A stretch of DNA of 36,732 nucleotides from Desulfohalobiaceae bacterium S24 (lineage in GTDB: Bacteria > Desulfobacterota > Desulfovibrionia > Desulfovibrionales > Desulfothermaceae). Shown piece after piece: positions 17,301 through 24,857 of this stretch (position 1 is the first letter of the stretch; each line of letters begins with the position of its first letter). The stretch is taken from NCBI GenBank assembly GCA_011389765.1, contig JAABTT010000032.1, positions 1 to 36,732 of the forward strand, written 5' to 3'. Position numbers and translations under genes: made by a program. The notes under the pieces were generated by a model. The model was given only the letters and a program-made list of their open reading frames with translations. It searched no databases and was not told where the DNA came from.

Positions 17301-17831
17301 ATAGCCCATCATCTCCGAAATGGCAGGATTGGCATGGGTTATCCTTCCTTCAGCTTTTTCCAGAAGTAAGATCCCGTCATCTGCAGTTTCAAAAAGCCGC
17401 CTGTAGCGTTCTTCAGATTCTGATAACTGGTTTGCCAGTCGTTTGCGCTCGGTGATGTCTTCTAGAGCAAGGAGGATAAGCCGCTCTTTTCCGGACTTTC
17501 TTTGAATTTCCCGGGCATTGACAAGCATGGTGCGCTTGCCGGTGTCGGCAAATTCGTGTTCAACCTCGTAGTCCTCAAGGGTTGTTTTTTGGGGAAGGAG
17601 GGTTTCCAGCAGTTCCCGCAGTTTGGGGATATCCCACTGTTGATTGCCCAAGTCATAGATAAGCTGGCCCAAGGTCTCTTCAGGCTTTACTTTAAAAACG
17701 TCATAAAAGGAACGACTGGCGGAAATCACCCTTAAATCTTGATCCAGCACGATCAAGGGTTCACGTAAGGTGTTGATGATGCTCTCGGCGTATACCCGGG
17801 CTTCCTCCTCGAATGTTTTAGAATATGCCAT
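14301..17831 (-). CDS. multi-sensor GGDEF-EAL protein with PocR domain
   Basis: This 1176-residue soluble protein has PAS 1 at about 15-130, PAS 2 at about 140-252, and a PocR-type ligand-binding domain at about 295-420 (W-C-R-L-M, C-G-K-W-L-C-H-E-S-C-W, V-P-I-F-A-S-G-E-K-I-G-T-I-N-V-G). PAS 3 is about 480-600 and PAS 4 about 605-725. GGDEF is about 735-910, with I-site R807-D810 and G-G-D-E-F at 828-832, separated by about 12 extra residues. EAL is about 922-1172 (E-A-L-I-R-W at 956-961, D-D-F-G-T-G-Y near 1077-1083, E-G-V-E-T). Metal and catalytic motifs of both enzymes look intact, so it could make or degrade c-di-GMP. The cysteines in the PocR region may bind a metal or cofactor. It lies upstream of the deleted PAS-GGDEF gene, whose GGDEF sequence is closely similar. 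Confidence 0.93.
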   Translation of the reverse strand: MAYSKTFEEEARVYAESIINTLREPLIVLDQDLRVISASRSFYDVFKVKPEETLGQLIYDLGNQQWDIPKLRELLETLLPQKTTLEDYEVEHEFADTGKRTMLVNAREIQRKSGKERLILLALEDITERKRLANQLSESEERYRRLFETADDGILLLEKAEGRITHANPAISEMMGYFHDELIDKGLIHIGFPDDIGVIQEILQTLEKDGILHYKDAPVQTKTGQVIYSDIYMVDKTRLVQCNIRDVTERKQAEEDLQKIEWMLSSQQETPLAEDYASKEPYVPPYGDLTKLNTSREILDAVGDQTLRNIVCDFLELLGTSVAVYERNGDYALGIFSSTWCRLMDQASYSLCKTDDSSQALSCGKWLCHESCWKTAKQAMETGNPVDVACEGGVRLYAVPIFASGEKIGTINVGYGNPPTEVHRLSELAKKYGVDVKDLVECSNAYESRPPFIIELAKRRIRSAAHLIGEIVERKRAEEALRQSENYYRAIFETSGTAMFIIEEDTIIFHVNSYFEELSGYSRQEVEGKKSWTEFIHHADVVWMKENHYLRRRNPDAAARQYEFRFITRHGETRNLLLAADMIPGTDRTIASCIDITQRRNSEEELRVSEQRFRRIFEEGPFGMGLVNPEDIIITANKMLCDLLGYTQLELVGKRIADITHEEDKEKSRELSRQLFAGHSPVVRSENRYVRKDGGIVWVNITASAIHGKEGDILYALMIIESLTEIRKAAEKIYLMAYYDRLTGLPNRTFHEGLIKKSIAYASRHKKIFAIIYIGLDDFTRINDTLGHATGDLLLKAVADRLTGFLRKNDFVARAVEGETGNVISRAGGDEFIVLAHDLNQAQDTARPVRRLLKEISKPYDLNGREVFITASMGIALYPDDGADVDELLVNAEKAMRHTKSEGTNTFYFYSKSMHSAVQELLTLESDLHRALERNELVLYYQPKVDAATRKISGMEALIRWNHPDKGLISPMQFIPVAETSGLILPIGEFVIRTVCRQIKAWQEAGYKGSKVALNVSSHQFEKQDLLTIIKAALQNMMISPNCLGLEITESTIIKDTERAIAILTELKALGIGVAIDDFGTGYSSLSYLKQLPLDFLKIDKSFIDGVASDSKDQAIVKTMIVMAHGLNMKTIAEGVETGEQLSFLQEQGCDEIQGYLFSRPLPAEEIPGILAKGYL

Positions 17832-17874
17832 TTTTCAACTCTCCCAATAGAGATACATTCAAATTCTATTACCA

Positions 17875-18190
17875 TCAGTACAAATTCTGCTGGAATTCAA
17901 CAAAAACCTGCCGGATTTTTTGAGGCGGACCGAGTTTTTCCATGGCATCGTTGACGCTGTGGTATTTGAGCTCGATCAGCTGCGGGAGCTTAGCAGTGTC
18001 CAACTCGCCCACGCCGCGTTCCACATAATGGCCCAATACAAAATCCAAAAATTCCTGCTGCTAGCATCGTAGCCTTGAAAGATTCGATCCCTGTGGGATT
18101 GTACACGCTCGGCCCTAGTGACCGGCGGCAAGGCAAAAGCGATATAGGCCAGCACATCGTCTTCAGCCTTCCAAAAGCTACAAGGATTTG
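17875..18190 (-). pseudogene. hsdR: HsdR (type I restriction R subunit) C-terminal remnant
   Basis: The minus strand gives F-W-K-A-E-D-D-V-L-A-Y-I-A-F-A-L-P-P-V-T-R-A-E-R-V in one frame. After a shift at the GCTAGCAGCAG stretch (about 18060) it gives Q-Q-E-F-L-D-F-V-L-G-H-Y-V, K-L-P-Q-L-I-E-L-K-Y-H-S and K-I-R-Q-V-F-V-E-F-Q-Q-N-L-Y, with a stop at 17875. This is the typical C-terminus of EcoKI-like HsdR helicase-nucleases (D-V-L-A-Y, L-T-R-x-E-R, F-L-D-F-V-L, L-K-Y, F-x-x-F-Q-x-x-L-Y). Nuclease and helicase parts, HsdM and HsdS are absent. Confidence 0.75.
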
Positions 18191-18534
18191 AGCAGAAATG
18201 AAATTGGGTGCACCTTGCCTCCCGAACCTATGGAATTCAAAAAGGAAATTTTTGGCGCGGAAACCTGTCGGCTTTTCTTGGTGCTCCCGCAGACGCGGTT
18301 ATAAAGAACCGGCCTCGGCTCTTTGCCTTTCACCGCGTGCGGCCCTTGGCCGCCCTCAGTGCCGCCCCGGCGGCACCCGCGCCTAAAGAAATCTTCTCTT
18401 TTCGTTTAACCTCATGCAGCGCCGGCTGCGCTTTTGCAGTCATTATCACCCGCAGCAAGAAAATAAATGGGGTCTACGTTCAAGCGAGGACTCGTCTCAG
18501 GACCATCATCGAGCTACCCCGGTACCATGCACTG
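18191..18534. other. gap with a short duplicated gene-start fragment
   Basis: On the plus strand, 18230-18304 encodes M-E-F-K-K-E-I-F-G and stops after 24 codons. Its first 27 bases match 19336-19362 at about 25 positions. The rest, including a GC-rich stretch at 18330-18385, shows no gene I can support. It seems to be decayed DNA between the HsdR remnant and the Fic gene. Confidence 0.4.
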
Positions 18535-19203
18535 TCAGCCGGGCAGTTCAGTTCCCAGGTTTATGATTTCCAAGTATCCGGTATAGCTGAAAACCCGGTT
18601 GCGCTTACGGGATGTCAGTTCCCGAACAATTCCCAAACGCTCCATATGCTTAAGGGATTTGTTGACCGTAGCCGGCGTTGGAACAAAGGCAGCGTTGCCG
18701 GGTCGGGTGCCGCCAATCCAGTTCTGTGTTCTTCGAAATTCACCGGGTGTCTGATTGGAACCTCGCCCTCTGGAAAGCAACACAGCGTGCATTTCCTTGA
18801 TCAGGCGCAGGGACAAGGGAAACCCCTCGGCCAAGCGCTTCAGCCCATGGTCCAGGGCAGCTACATAATTGCTGACCTCCCGGACATCGTCCAGTGGTAC
18901 ACCAGGCTCCATATCCAGTTCAAATAGCAAGAGGTCGGAAAGCGATGACTGCGTGCCCTCAATCATGGAGGAGAGAACCGCCTCCTTACGAACATACATA
19001 TAAAGGAACAAAGAAATGTCCGGAAGGAAGGTTGAGATGCTGTCCAGCCTCCCTAGAGCGAGGAGCGCTTGGTCAAACTTGCTGCGCAAATCCGGCGTCC
19101 AGTCAATGGGCGGATTCGGCGGCAATGGCTCTGGAACAAAGGCTTTGGCCTTCTCACCCACCGTTGATATTGTAAGGTATCGCCCCTGAAGTTTTCGTTT
19201 CAT
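18535..19203 (-). CDS. Fic-family protein lacking its catalytic core (in-frame deletion)
   Basis: The 222-residue frame begins like a class II Fic protein. The N-terminal domain carries the inhibitory motif S-x-x-x-E-G (S78 to G83, in S-S-M-I-E-G-T-Q-S-S), then R-E-V-x-N-Y-V-A-A-L and P-G-E-F-R-R-T-Q-N-W-I-G-G. After A-A-F-V-P (171-175) the usual Fic core with H-P-F-x-x-G-N-G-R is absent. The sequence continues directly into the C-terminal winged-helix segment (T-V-N-K-S-L-K-H-M-E-R-L-G-I-V-R-E-L-T). The family is normally about 370 residues, so about 150 are missing without loss of frame. AMP-transferase activity should be absent, but the DNA-binding end may still repress. Candidate operator repeats lie just upstream. 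Confidence 0.8.
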   Translation of the reverse strand: MKRKLQGRYLTISTVGEKAKAFVPEPLPPNPPIDWTPDLRSKFDQALLALGRLDSISTFLPDISLFLYMYVRKEAVLSSMIEGTQSSLSDLLLFELDMEPGVPLDDVREVSNYVAALDHGLKRLAEGFPLSLRLIKEMHAVLLSRGRGSNQTPGEFRRTQNWIGGTRPGNAAFVPTPATVNKSLKHMERLGIVRELTSRKRNRVFSYTGYLEIINLGTELPG

Positions 19204-19217
19204 CGTTTGGTCGTATC

Positions 19218-19267
19218 TTAAAATAAGATTCGATATTATTTTAACTTATTGCTTTATTCTAAAATAA
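19218..19267 (-). promoter_or_regulatory. AT-rich operator-like repeats upstream of the Fic gene
   Basis: TTAAAATAA (19218-19226) and its exact inverse TTATTTTAA (19236-19244) are spaced by nine bases. A third similar copy, CTAAAATAA, is at 19259-19267. They sit 15-64 bases before the Fic start and could be an operator for its winged-helix end; an AT-rich chance pattern is possible. Confidence 0.35.
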
Positions 19268-19337
19268 CGAAGATAAAAACCGAAATCAAGCTTCTGTAAT
19301 TAAAAACCAAATAGTAAGAACTCTACCACTCGAAGCT

Positions 19338-19415
19338 ATGGAATTCAAGAAGGATATTTTTGAAGAAAAATATGTGTTGCTGGAGTCGAGCCGCAGCAAC
19401 CCGTTGATTAAGTGA
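19338..19415 (+). pseudogene. 25-codon gene-start fragment (second copy)
   Basis: The fragment reads M-E-F-K-K-D-I-F-E-E-K-Y-V-L-L-E-S-S-R-S-N-P-L-I-K and stops. It shares its first 27 bases almost exactly with the fragment at 18228-18254, on the other side of the Fic gene. It looks like the start of a longer protein that has been cut off; I cannot name the family. Confidence 0.35.
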
Positions 19416-19499
19416 AACAACACCGGAGGTGTTCCTGGAAAACAGGGTTTCACAGGGGGGGCATATGTGACCTGGATCAAACAAAAAGAGAGCAGAGGC

Positions 19500-19767
19500 T
19501 CTCAAACTGCACTGCCGCCGGCCGCGTAGACGGCCTCAAGATGACCGTTCTCGATGAGCAGACCAGGGCCAGGAGGAAGAGGATGCGGAACTGGACGGTG
19601 GGTGGCGGGAAGAACCAGCAGAGGATCAGGGCCGTGAGGGTGAAGCGCATGCTCATCATGAAAAGCGGAGGAAATTCTCCGAGAGCGGCCTTGGCAAAGG
19701 TAAAGCCCATGCCCCATATCACCGGGACCGAGAGGGCGAGCAAAAAATCGAAGATTGAGAGTCGCAT
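19500..19767 (-). pseudogene. EamA/DMT-family transporter N-terminal fragment
   Basis: From an ATG at 19767, the frame gives M-R-L-S-I-F-D-F-L-L-A-L, then P-V-I-W-G-M-G-F-T-F-A-K-A-A-L-G-E-F-P-P and M-R-F-T-L-T-A-L-I-L-C-W-F-F-P-P-P. This is the classical first two membrane spans of EamA drug/metabolite transporters (W-G-x-x-F-x-x-x-K, P-x-x-x-x-x-x-R). The similarity then appears to shift frame (G-H-L-E-A-V-Y-A-A-G-G-S-A-V in another frame) and breaks off. The remaining eight spans are absent. Confidence 0.65.
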
Positions 19768-20076
19768 GGTTATCGTTCGTCCCTTTCTGTTGGACTTTTT
19801 TCGAATGTCCCTATCCCTTAGGCAGCAGGCCAGACCCATGCAGAATATGAAGAATATCCTTCCATGCATGTCTGCTACTAAAAAGCGGGCGGTTGATCAA
19901 GCCTGGACGAATTTCAGGTCAGGTTCAGCAGATAGGGGGCCGAGGTCCGTCAAAAAGAGCGACTGGAAATGAATGGAAAATTAGCTTACAAACAGGGACC
20001 AAGGCGCAGAAGTCCAGACTTCGTAAGTTCCTGGCAAATTTGATACTTAACTATTTAAAATGCTTGGATTGTCTTC

Positions 20077-20243
20077 AAAATTGGACATTCATGAGGTGTC
20101 GGGTGTCGGCTGGCAGCCCTACCGCTGGCTGCAGACGCCCAGTTTGATCGAAAAAGAAACTTTGTTTTAATAAATTGATATTGTGAATCTTTTTTCCTGA
20201 CACCCGAAACGTGACACCTTAAACCTCATGAATGTCCAATTTT
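20077..20243. mobile_element. 167-bp MITE-like inverted-repeat element
   Basis: A 21-base sequence at 20077-20097 is repeated as an exact inverted copy at 20223-20243 (21 of 21). Inside it, GTGTCGG occurs twice in tandem on the left and TGACACC twice on the right, extending the pairing with gaps. No gene is inside and no clear target duplication is seen. It ends 22 bases before the ettA start codon. Confidence 0.6.
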
Positions 20244-20265
20244 ACAAACAGTAAAAGGAACCAGC

Positions 20266-21954
20266 ATGCATCATCACGAACCGGACAAAATCATCTATTC
20301 CATGCGGGGGGTCAGCAAGCGCTACAATCAGCAGCTGGTCCTCAAGGACATCTCGCTGTCCTATTTCTACGGCGCCAAGATCGGCGTCATCGGCCTCAAC
20401 GCCTCGGGCAAGAGTTCCCTGCTGCGGATCATCGCCGGCGAGGACCGGGATTTCGAGGGGGAGACCCACCTGGCTCCCGGGTACAGCATCGGCTTTTTGG
20501 AGCAGGAGCCCCACATCGACGACACCAAAACGGTTCGAGAAGTGGTGGCGGAAGGGGCCGCGTCGACCTTTGAACTCCTGGATGAATTCGAGGCCATCAA
20601 TGCCCGTTTTGCGGAGCCCATGGACGACGAGGCCATGCAAAAACTCCTGGACCGACAGGCGGACGTCCAGTCCAGGCTGGATGCGGCCGATGCCTGGGAG
20701 ATCGACAGCCGCCTGGAGATGGCCATGGACGCGTTGCGCTGTCCTCCGGGGGACAGCCCTGCGGCGGTCATCTCCGGCGGGGAACGGCGGCGGGTGGCCC
20801 TGTGCCGACTGCTGATACAACAACCGGACATCCTGCTCCTGGACGAACCTACCAATCATCTGGACGCCGAAACCGTGGCCTGGCTGGAACACCATCTTCA
20901 GTCCTATCAGGGAACGGTCATCGCGGTCACCCACGACCGCTATTTTCTGAACAACGTGGCCGGATGGATTCTGGAGCTGGATAGGGGACGGGGTGTTCCC
21001 TGGAAAGGAAACTATTCCTCCTGGCTGAATCAGAAAAAGGCCCGTCTGGAAAAGGAGAAAAAGGGGGACAAGCGCTGGCGGGTGACCCTGGAACGGGAGC
21101 TGGAATGGATCCGGATGAGTCCCCGGGAGCGGCAGGCCGACAGCCGGGAGCGCGTCCGAAACTACGGGCAGCTGCTGTCCGGAGCCGCGCGGAGCCGGGA
21201 TGAGGACCTGCAGATCAGTATCCCGGCGGGGCCGCGCCTGGGAGATGTGGTGCTGGAGGCGGACGGGGCGAGCAAGGCCTATGAGGGAATCCTGCTGCTG
21301 GAGGGCATGTCATTTCTGGTGCCCCCGGGAGCCATCGTGGGCATCATCGGGCCCAATGGGGCCGGAAAGACCACCCTGTTCCGCATGCTCAGCGGAGAAG
21401 AGACGCCGGACAGCGGGACCCTCCGCCTGGGTCCCAGTGTGCGGATGGCCTATGTGGAGCAGAGCCGCCGGAACCTGAATCCGGAACAGACGGTCTGGGA
21501 GGCGGTCAGCGGCGAACAGGACACCATCCGCCTGGGCGAGCGGGAAGTCAATTCCCGGGCCTACGTGGCCCGCTTCAACATCACCGGAGCCGAACAGCAG
21601 AAAAAGGTCGGGGAGCTCTCCGGGGGGCTGCGCAACCGGGTGCACCTGGCCATGATGCTCAAGGAAGGGGCCAATCTTCTACTTCTGGACGAACCTACCA
21701 ACGACCTGGACGTGAACACCATGCGCGCCCTGGAAGACGGCCTGCTCAATTTCGCCGGCAGTGCCATGGTCATCAGCCACGACCGCTGGTTTTTGGACCG
21801 GGTGGCCACCCACATCCTGGCCTTCGAGGGCGGCAGCCGGGTCCTCTGGTTCGACGGCAATTTCAGCGAATACGAACAGGACAAGCGACAGCGGCTGGGC
21901 GAGGAGGCCCTCCGGCCGCATCGGATCAAATATCGGAAGCTGACCCGTTCCTGA
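20266..21954 (+). CDS. ettA: ABC-F translation factor EttA (energy-dependent translational throttle)
   Basis: This 562-residue protein has two ABC ATPase domains and no membrane part; EttA is about 555 residues. Domain 1 has Walker A G-L-N-A-S-G-K-S-S (43-51), an arm insertion at about 95-140, signature S-G-G-E-R-R-R (170-176) and D-E-P-T-N-H-L-D (193-200). The linker is rich in charged residues (about 248-310, K-A-R-L-E-K-E-K-K-G-D-K-R-W). Domain 2 has G-P-N-G-A-G-K-T-T (about 362-370) and L-S-G-G-L-R-N-R (about 451-458). EttA binds the ribosomal E site and couples elongation to ATP level. The ATG has AAGGA upstream, and the MITE-like element lies directly before that. A hairpin follows the stop. 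Confidence 0.92.
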   Translation: MHHHEPDKIIYSMRGVSKRYNQQLVLKDISLSYFYGAKIGVIGLNASGKSSLLRIIAGEDRDFEGETHLAPGYSIGFLEQEPHIDDTKTVREVVAEGAASTFELLDEFEAINARFAEPMDDEAMQKLLDRQADVQSRLDAADAWEIDSRLEMAMDALRCPPGDSPAAVISGGERRRVALCRLLIQQPDILLLDEPTNHLDAETVAWLEHHLQSYQGTVIAVTHDRYFLNNVAGWILELDRGRGVPWKGNYSSWLNQKKARLEKEKKGDKRWRVTLERELEWIRMSPRERQADSRERVRNYGQLLSGAARSRDEDLQISIPAGPRLGDVVLEADGASKAYEGILLLEGMSFLVPPGAIVGIIGPNGAGKTTLFRMLSGEETPDSGTLRLGPSVRMAYVEQSRRNLNPEQTVWEAVSGEQDTIRLGEREVNSRAYVARFNITGAEQQKKVGELSGGLRNRVHLAMMLKEGANLLLLDEPTNDLDVNTMRALEDGLLNFAGSAMVISHDRWFLDRVATHILAFEGGSRVLWFDGNFSEYEQDKRQRLGEEALRPHRIKYRKLTRS

Positions 21955-21978
21955 TGGATGCTGTGAAGTCTGGCATTA

Positions 21979-22003
21979 CCGGGGTCAGCCCTGTGACCCC
22001 CGG
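21979..22003 (+). terminator. hairpin downstream of ettA
   Basis: CCGGGGTCA (21979-21987) pairs with TGACCCC-CGG (21994-22003, one bulged C) across a 6-nt loop, 25 bases after the stop. It lacks a T-run, so it may stabilise the mRNA end or be a weak terminator. Confidence 0.4.
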
Positions 22004-22121
22004 CCGGCAGCGCCTAGCGGAACTCCCCGGCCTCGGCCGAAACCCGTCATCAGGTCAAGTATCTCGCCGGACGAAAACAGGGCTTGGTTTCGAATTTCAT
22101 GGATTTTAAGAGCATTCAAAG

Positions 22122-23783
22122 ATGATACTTGCCAAACTTGGGGCCTTGCTTGGGGGCATCGGGCTGTTCCTGCTCGGCATGCATCTCATGACCGACGGTT
22201 TGAAGAAATCCGCCGGCGGCGCCCTGCGTAACATCCTGGACAAGGGGACCAGCACCCTTTTTCGGGGAATCCTGTGGGGAGCGGTGATGACGGCCCTGGT
22301 TCAGTCATCGAGTGCCGTGACCGTCGCTCTCATTGGATTCGTGAACGCCGGCCTCATGAAGCTGCGCCAGGCTGTCGGGGTTATTTACGGGAGCAACATC
22401 GGGACGACCATGACCGGATGGCTGGTGGCCCTCGTGGGTTTCAATTTCGACATCAAGGCGGTGAGCCTCCCCTTGATCGGGATCGGCATGGGCCTCTGGG
22501 TCGTTTTCGGGCAACGGCGGCAGGGCGCCTTTGGATTCGCCCTGGCCGGTTTCGGAGTGTTCTTCATCGGCATCGATGTCCTGAACGTCACGTTCCATGA
22601 CCTCAAAGCCACGATTGAACTCGAAGCCCTTTTCAGGCACGGGTTGTGGGGAAGTGTTCTTTTTGTGGGGATCGGGTTTCTGCTGACCATGCTGATGCAA
22701 TCTTCCAGTGCGGCCATGGCTGTGAGCCTGACAGCTGCCTCCGGGGGGATGATCCCTTTGAACGCCGGAGCGGCGATGGTAATCGGCGCCAATCTGGGGA
22801 CCACGTCCACGGCCGCCCTGTCCGTTATCGGATCAACTCCAAATGCCAAACGAGTGGCCGGAGCCCACGTTGTATTCAATCTGCTGACCGGTGCGGCAGC
22901 CCTTGTGATCCTTCCTCTGTTTCTCGGATTGCTTGTGTCCCTGCGACATGCGGCGGGTCTGGAGAACGATCCGGCGCCTCTGCTTGCCTTGTTTCATACC
23001 GCCTTCAATCTTCTCGGCGTCCTGTTGATGCTGCCGCTGACCGGGTTTTTGGTTCGTTTTTTAAATGGCCGTTTTCGTGCGGCAGATGAGGCCTTGGCCC
23101 GACCACAATACCTGGACCGAAATATCGTCAGCACCCCGTCTCTGGCCTTGGAAGCCCTGTTCCTGGAACTTGGTCGGATCGGTGATATTTCGCGACGGAT
23201 GTGCAGACGCACCCTGGGTAGCGCAGCGCAGGGAGCAAAGACCCAGATAGAAGATCGCAGAGCTTTGGAGAGCCTTATCGACGCCGTGGGCGAGTTTGCG
23301 AACCAGATGCGCGGGCAGGGCATGCCCCGGGATCTGTCAGGCTTACTATCTGATGCCCTCCGGGTATCCCGCTATTACACCGAAGCTGCGGAATTGGCCG
23401 AAAATGTGACTGCCGCACGCGTCAAAAACGGCCGGATCGACTCGCCTGAACTGGAACAAGCGATCGAAAGCTTCGAGAGCCTGGTGGATCAGTTGGCGGA
23501 AATGGCGGATTCCGGTTCCAGTGAGTATGACCCTGTGCAGGGACAGCACCTTGTTCAGCAAGTTCTGGAGGATTACCAGACACTCAAATCAAGGCTGCTT
23601 CAGGCCGGAGCCGATGGGCTGCTTCCTGTCCGCCTTCTGGTGAACGAACTCGATACCCTGAGCAATATCAGACGGATCGCTGAACAGTTGGAAAAGGGAT
23701 CACGATATCTGGCCTATTTGCGAAAGCGCTCCTCTCCTGTGGCCGAAGACAGCAAAGAACGGGAAAATACCTCGGTTTCATAA
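22122..23783 (+). CDS. Na/Pi cotransporter family protein with PhoU-like C-terminus
   Basis: This 553-residue membrane protein has the duplicated Q-S-S-S-A signature: residues 61-65 (V-Q-S-S-S-A-V-T-V) and about 193-197 (M-Q-S-S-S-A-A-M-A). It also has G-S-N-I-G-T-T-M-T and G-A-N-L-G-T-T-S-T motifs that line the transport path in SLC34/NptA-type carriers. About eight membrane spans run to residue 315. The remaining 235 residues are helical and charged, like the PhoU-type domain of YjbB-like bacterial members. It probably moves phosphate with sodium. No pst or pho genes are adjacent. It starts 167 bp after ettA with no strong RBS visible and could be read from its own promoter. Confidence 0.9.
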   Translation: MILAKLGALLGGIGLFLLGMHLMTDGLKKSAGGALRNILDKGTSTLFRGILWGAVMTALVQSSSAVTVALIGFVNAGLMKLRQAVGVIYGSNIGTTMTGWLVALVGFNFDIKAVSLPLIGIGMGLWVVFGQRRQGAFGFALAGFGVFFIGIDVLNVTFHDLKATIELEALFRHGLWGSVLFVGIGFLLTMLMQSSSAAMAVSLTAASGGMIPLNAGAAMVIGANLGTTSTAALSVIGSTPNAKRVAGAHVVFNLLTGAAALVILPLFLGLLVSLRHAAGLENDPAPLLALFHTAFNLLGVLLMLPLTGFLVRFLNGRFRAADEALARPQYLDRNIVSTPSLALEALFLELGRIGDISRRMCRRTLGSAAQGAKTQIEDRRALESLIDAVGEFANQMRGQGMPRDLSGLLSDALRVSRYYTEAAELAENVTAARVKNGRIDSPELEQAIESFESLVDQLAEMADSGSSEYDPVQGQHLVQQVLEDYQTLKSRLLQAGADGLLPVRLLVNELDTLSNIRRIAEQLEKGSRYLAYLRKRSSPVAEDSKERENTSVS

Positions 23784-23950
23784 TGTATCGGCAACTTTTG
23801 AGCATGAGGAATTGAGCCATTATCAAAGCAAATTCCAATTTTAACAATATTTCAAGTATTGCTAATTATTTTATGGCATTAAGGTTCAAAGCCGTAATGT
23901 CGGTACGAAGTCTGTAGATAGTACAAGGATCACGAAGCGCTGATTTTAGA

Positions 23951-23979
23951 TTGACAAGTTTCTCAGGCAACGATATAAT
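23951..23979 (+). promoter_or_regulatory. canonical sigma-70 promoter of the liv-type operon
   Basis: TTGACA (23951-23956) and TATAAT (23974-23979) are separated by exactly 17 bases, a perfect consensus, 69 bases before the livG start. No operator-like palindrome is obvious within it. This suggests strong or constitutive expression of the transporter operon unless a repressor overlaps. Confidence 0.75.
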
Positions 23980-24047
23980 TTCTTCAATTATCCCGGCTCT
24001 GAAAACGATCATTTTTCAGTTTCCCAAACCAAGCCCTGAGGATCGGT

Positions 24048-24857
24048 ATGACCGGTTCAAATACTCTGCAGAGCGAGCTTCTTAGCGTCGAGCACCTGTA
24101 TAAGTCCTTTGGCGGCATCCAGGCTCTGACTGATTACGGTCTTTCCCTGAATCAGGGGGAGCTCTTCGGACTTATCGGGCCCAACGGCGCCGGAAAAACA
24201 ACGGTCTTCAACCTGTTGTCCGGAGTGCTGCACCCGAGCAGCGGCCGCATCCTCTTTTCCGGCCGGGACATTTCCTCGAATCGACCCTATCAGAACGCAC
24301 GGCTGGGTCTGTCCCGAACCTTTCAAAATATCCGTCTTTTTGGGGACTTGACCGTTGAAGACAATATCAAAGCCGCCTTCCACATGCCGCTCGGAACACA
24401 CTTCTGGAGCACTGTTCTGCATCTGCCCGGGTTTATGCGCTCGGAGCGTGAAATCGCCAGGCAGGCCGCGGAATGCCTTCACCTTTTGGAACTGGCCCCC
24501 TACAGACAGGAAAAGGCCCGCAACCTGCCCTTCGGCCTGCAGCGCAGAGTCGAAATCGCCAGGGCCCTGGCCTCTTCGCCCAGGCTTCTGCTCCTGGACG
24601 AACCGGCCGCGGGCATGAATCCCCACGAAACCGAAGACCTCATGGAGACCATCCAGAGCATACACGCCCGATATCAGCTGACCATCTGCCTGGTGGAGCA
24701 CGATATGAACGTGGTCATGGGCATCTGCCCCCGCATTCAGGTCCTGGATCAGGGCCGGGTGCTCATGGAGGGAAGCCCTCAGGAAATTCAGAACGACCCG
24801 CGGGTCATCAAAGCCTATCTCGGCGCCCCCAGGGAAGAATGCCATGCTGAAAATTGA
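24048..24857 (+). CDS. livG: branched-chain amino acid-type ABC transporter ATPase LivG
   Basis: This 269-residue ATPase has Walker A G-P-N-G-A-G-K-T-T (44-52), a Q-loop at N-A-R-L-G-L-S-R-T-F-Q-N-I-R-L-F, Walker B with L-L-L-L-D-E-P-A-A-G-M-N, and H-D switch V-E-H-D-M-N-V-V-M. A-A-G-M-N-P-H-E-T and the long helical insertion with H-F-W-S are typical of LivG. The signature reads N-L-P-F-G-L-Q-R-R instead of L-S-Y-G-Q-Q-R-R, a slight oddity. The start follows GAGGA and a consensus promoter. Its last 14 bases overlap livF, so the two ATPases are coupled. It powers import with LivHM, and the substrate is set by the binding protein downstream. Confidence 0.92.
   Translation: MTGSNTLQSELLSVEHLYKSFGGIQALTDYGLSLNQGELFGLIGPNGAGKTTVFNLLSGVLHPSSGRILFSGRDISSNRPYQNARLGLSRTFQNIRLFGDLTVEDNIKAAFHMPLGTHFWSTVLHLPGFMRSEREIARQAAECLHLLELAPYRQEKARNLPFGLQRRVEIARALASSPRLLLLDEPAAGMNPHETEDLMETIQSIHARYQLTICLVEHDMNVVMGICPRIQVLDQGRVLMEGSPQEIQNDPRVIKAYLGAPREECHAEN

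Noticed and set aside
18208..18927. 239-codon plus-strand frame across the Fic gene and decay zone
   Set aside because: It has no RBS or recognisable domain, and its second half is antisense to the Fic coding frame.
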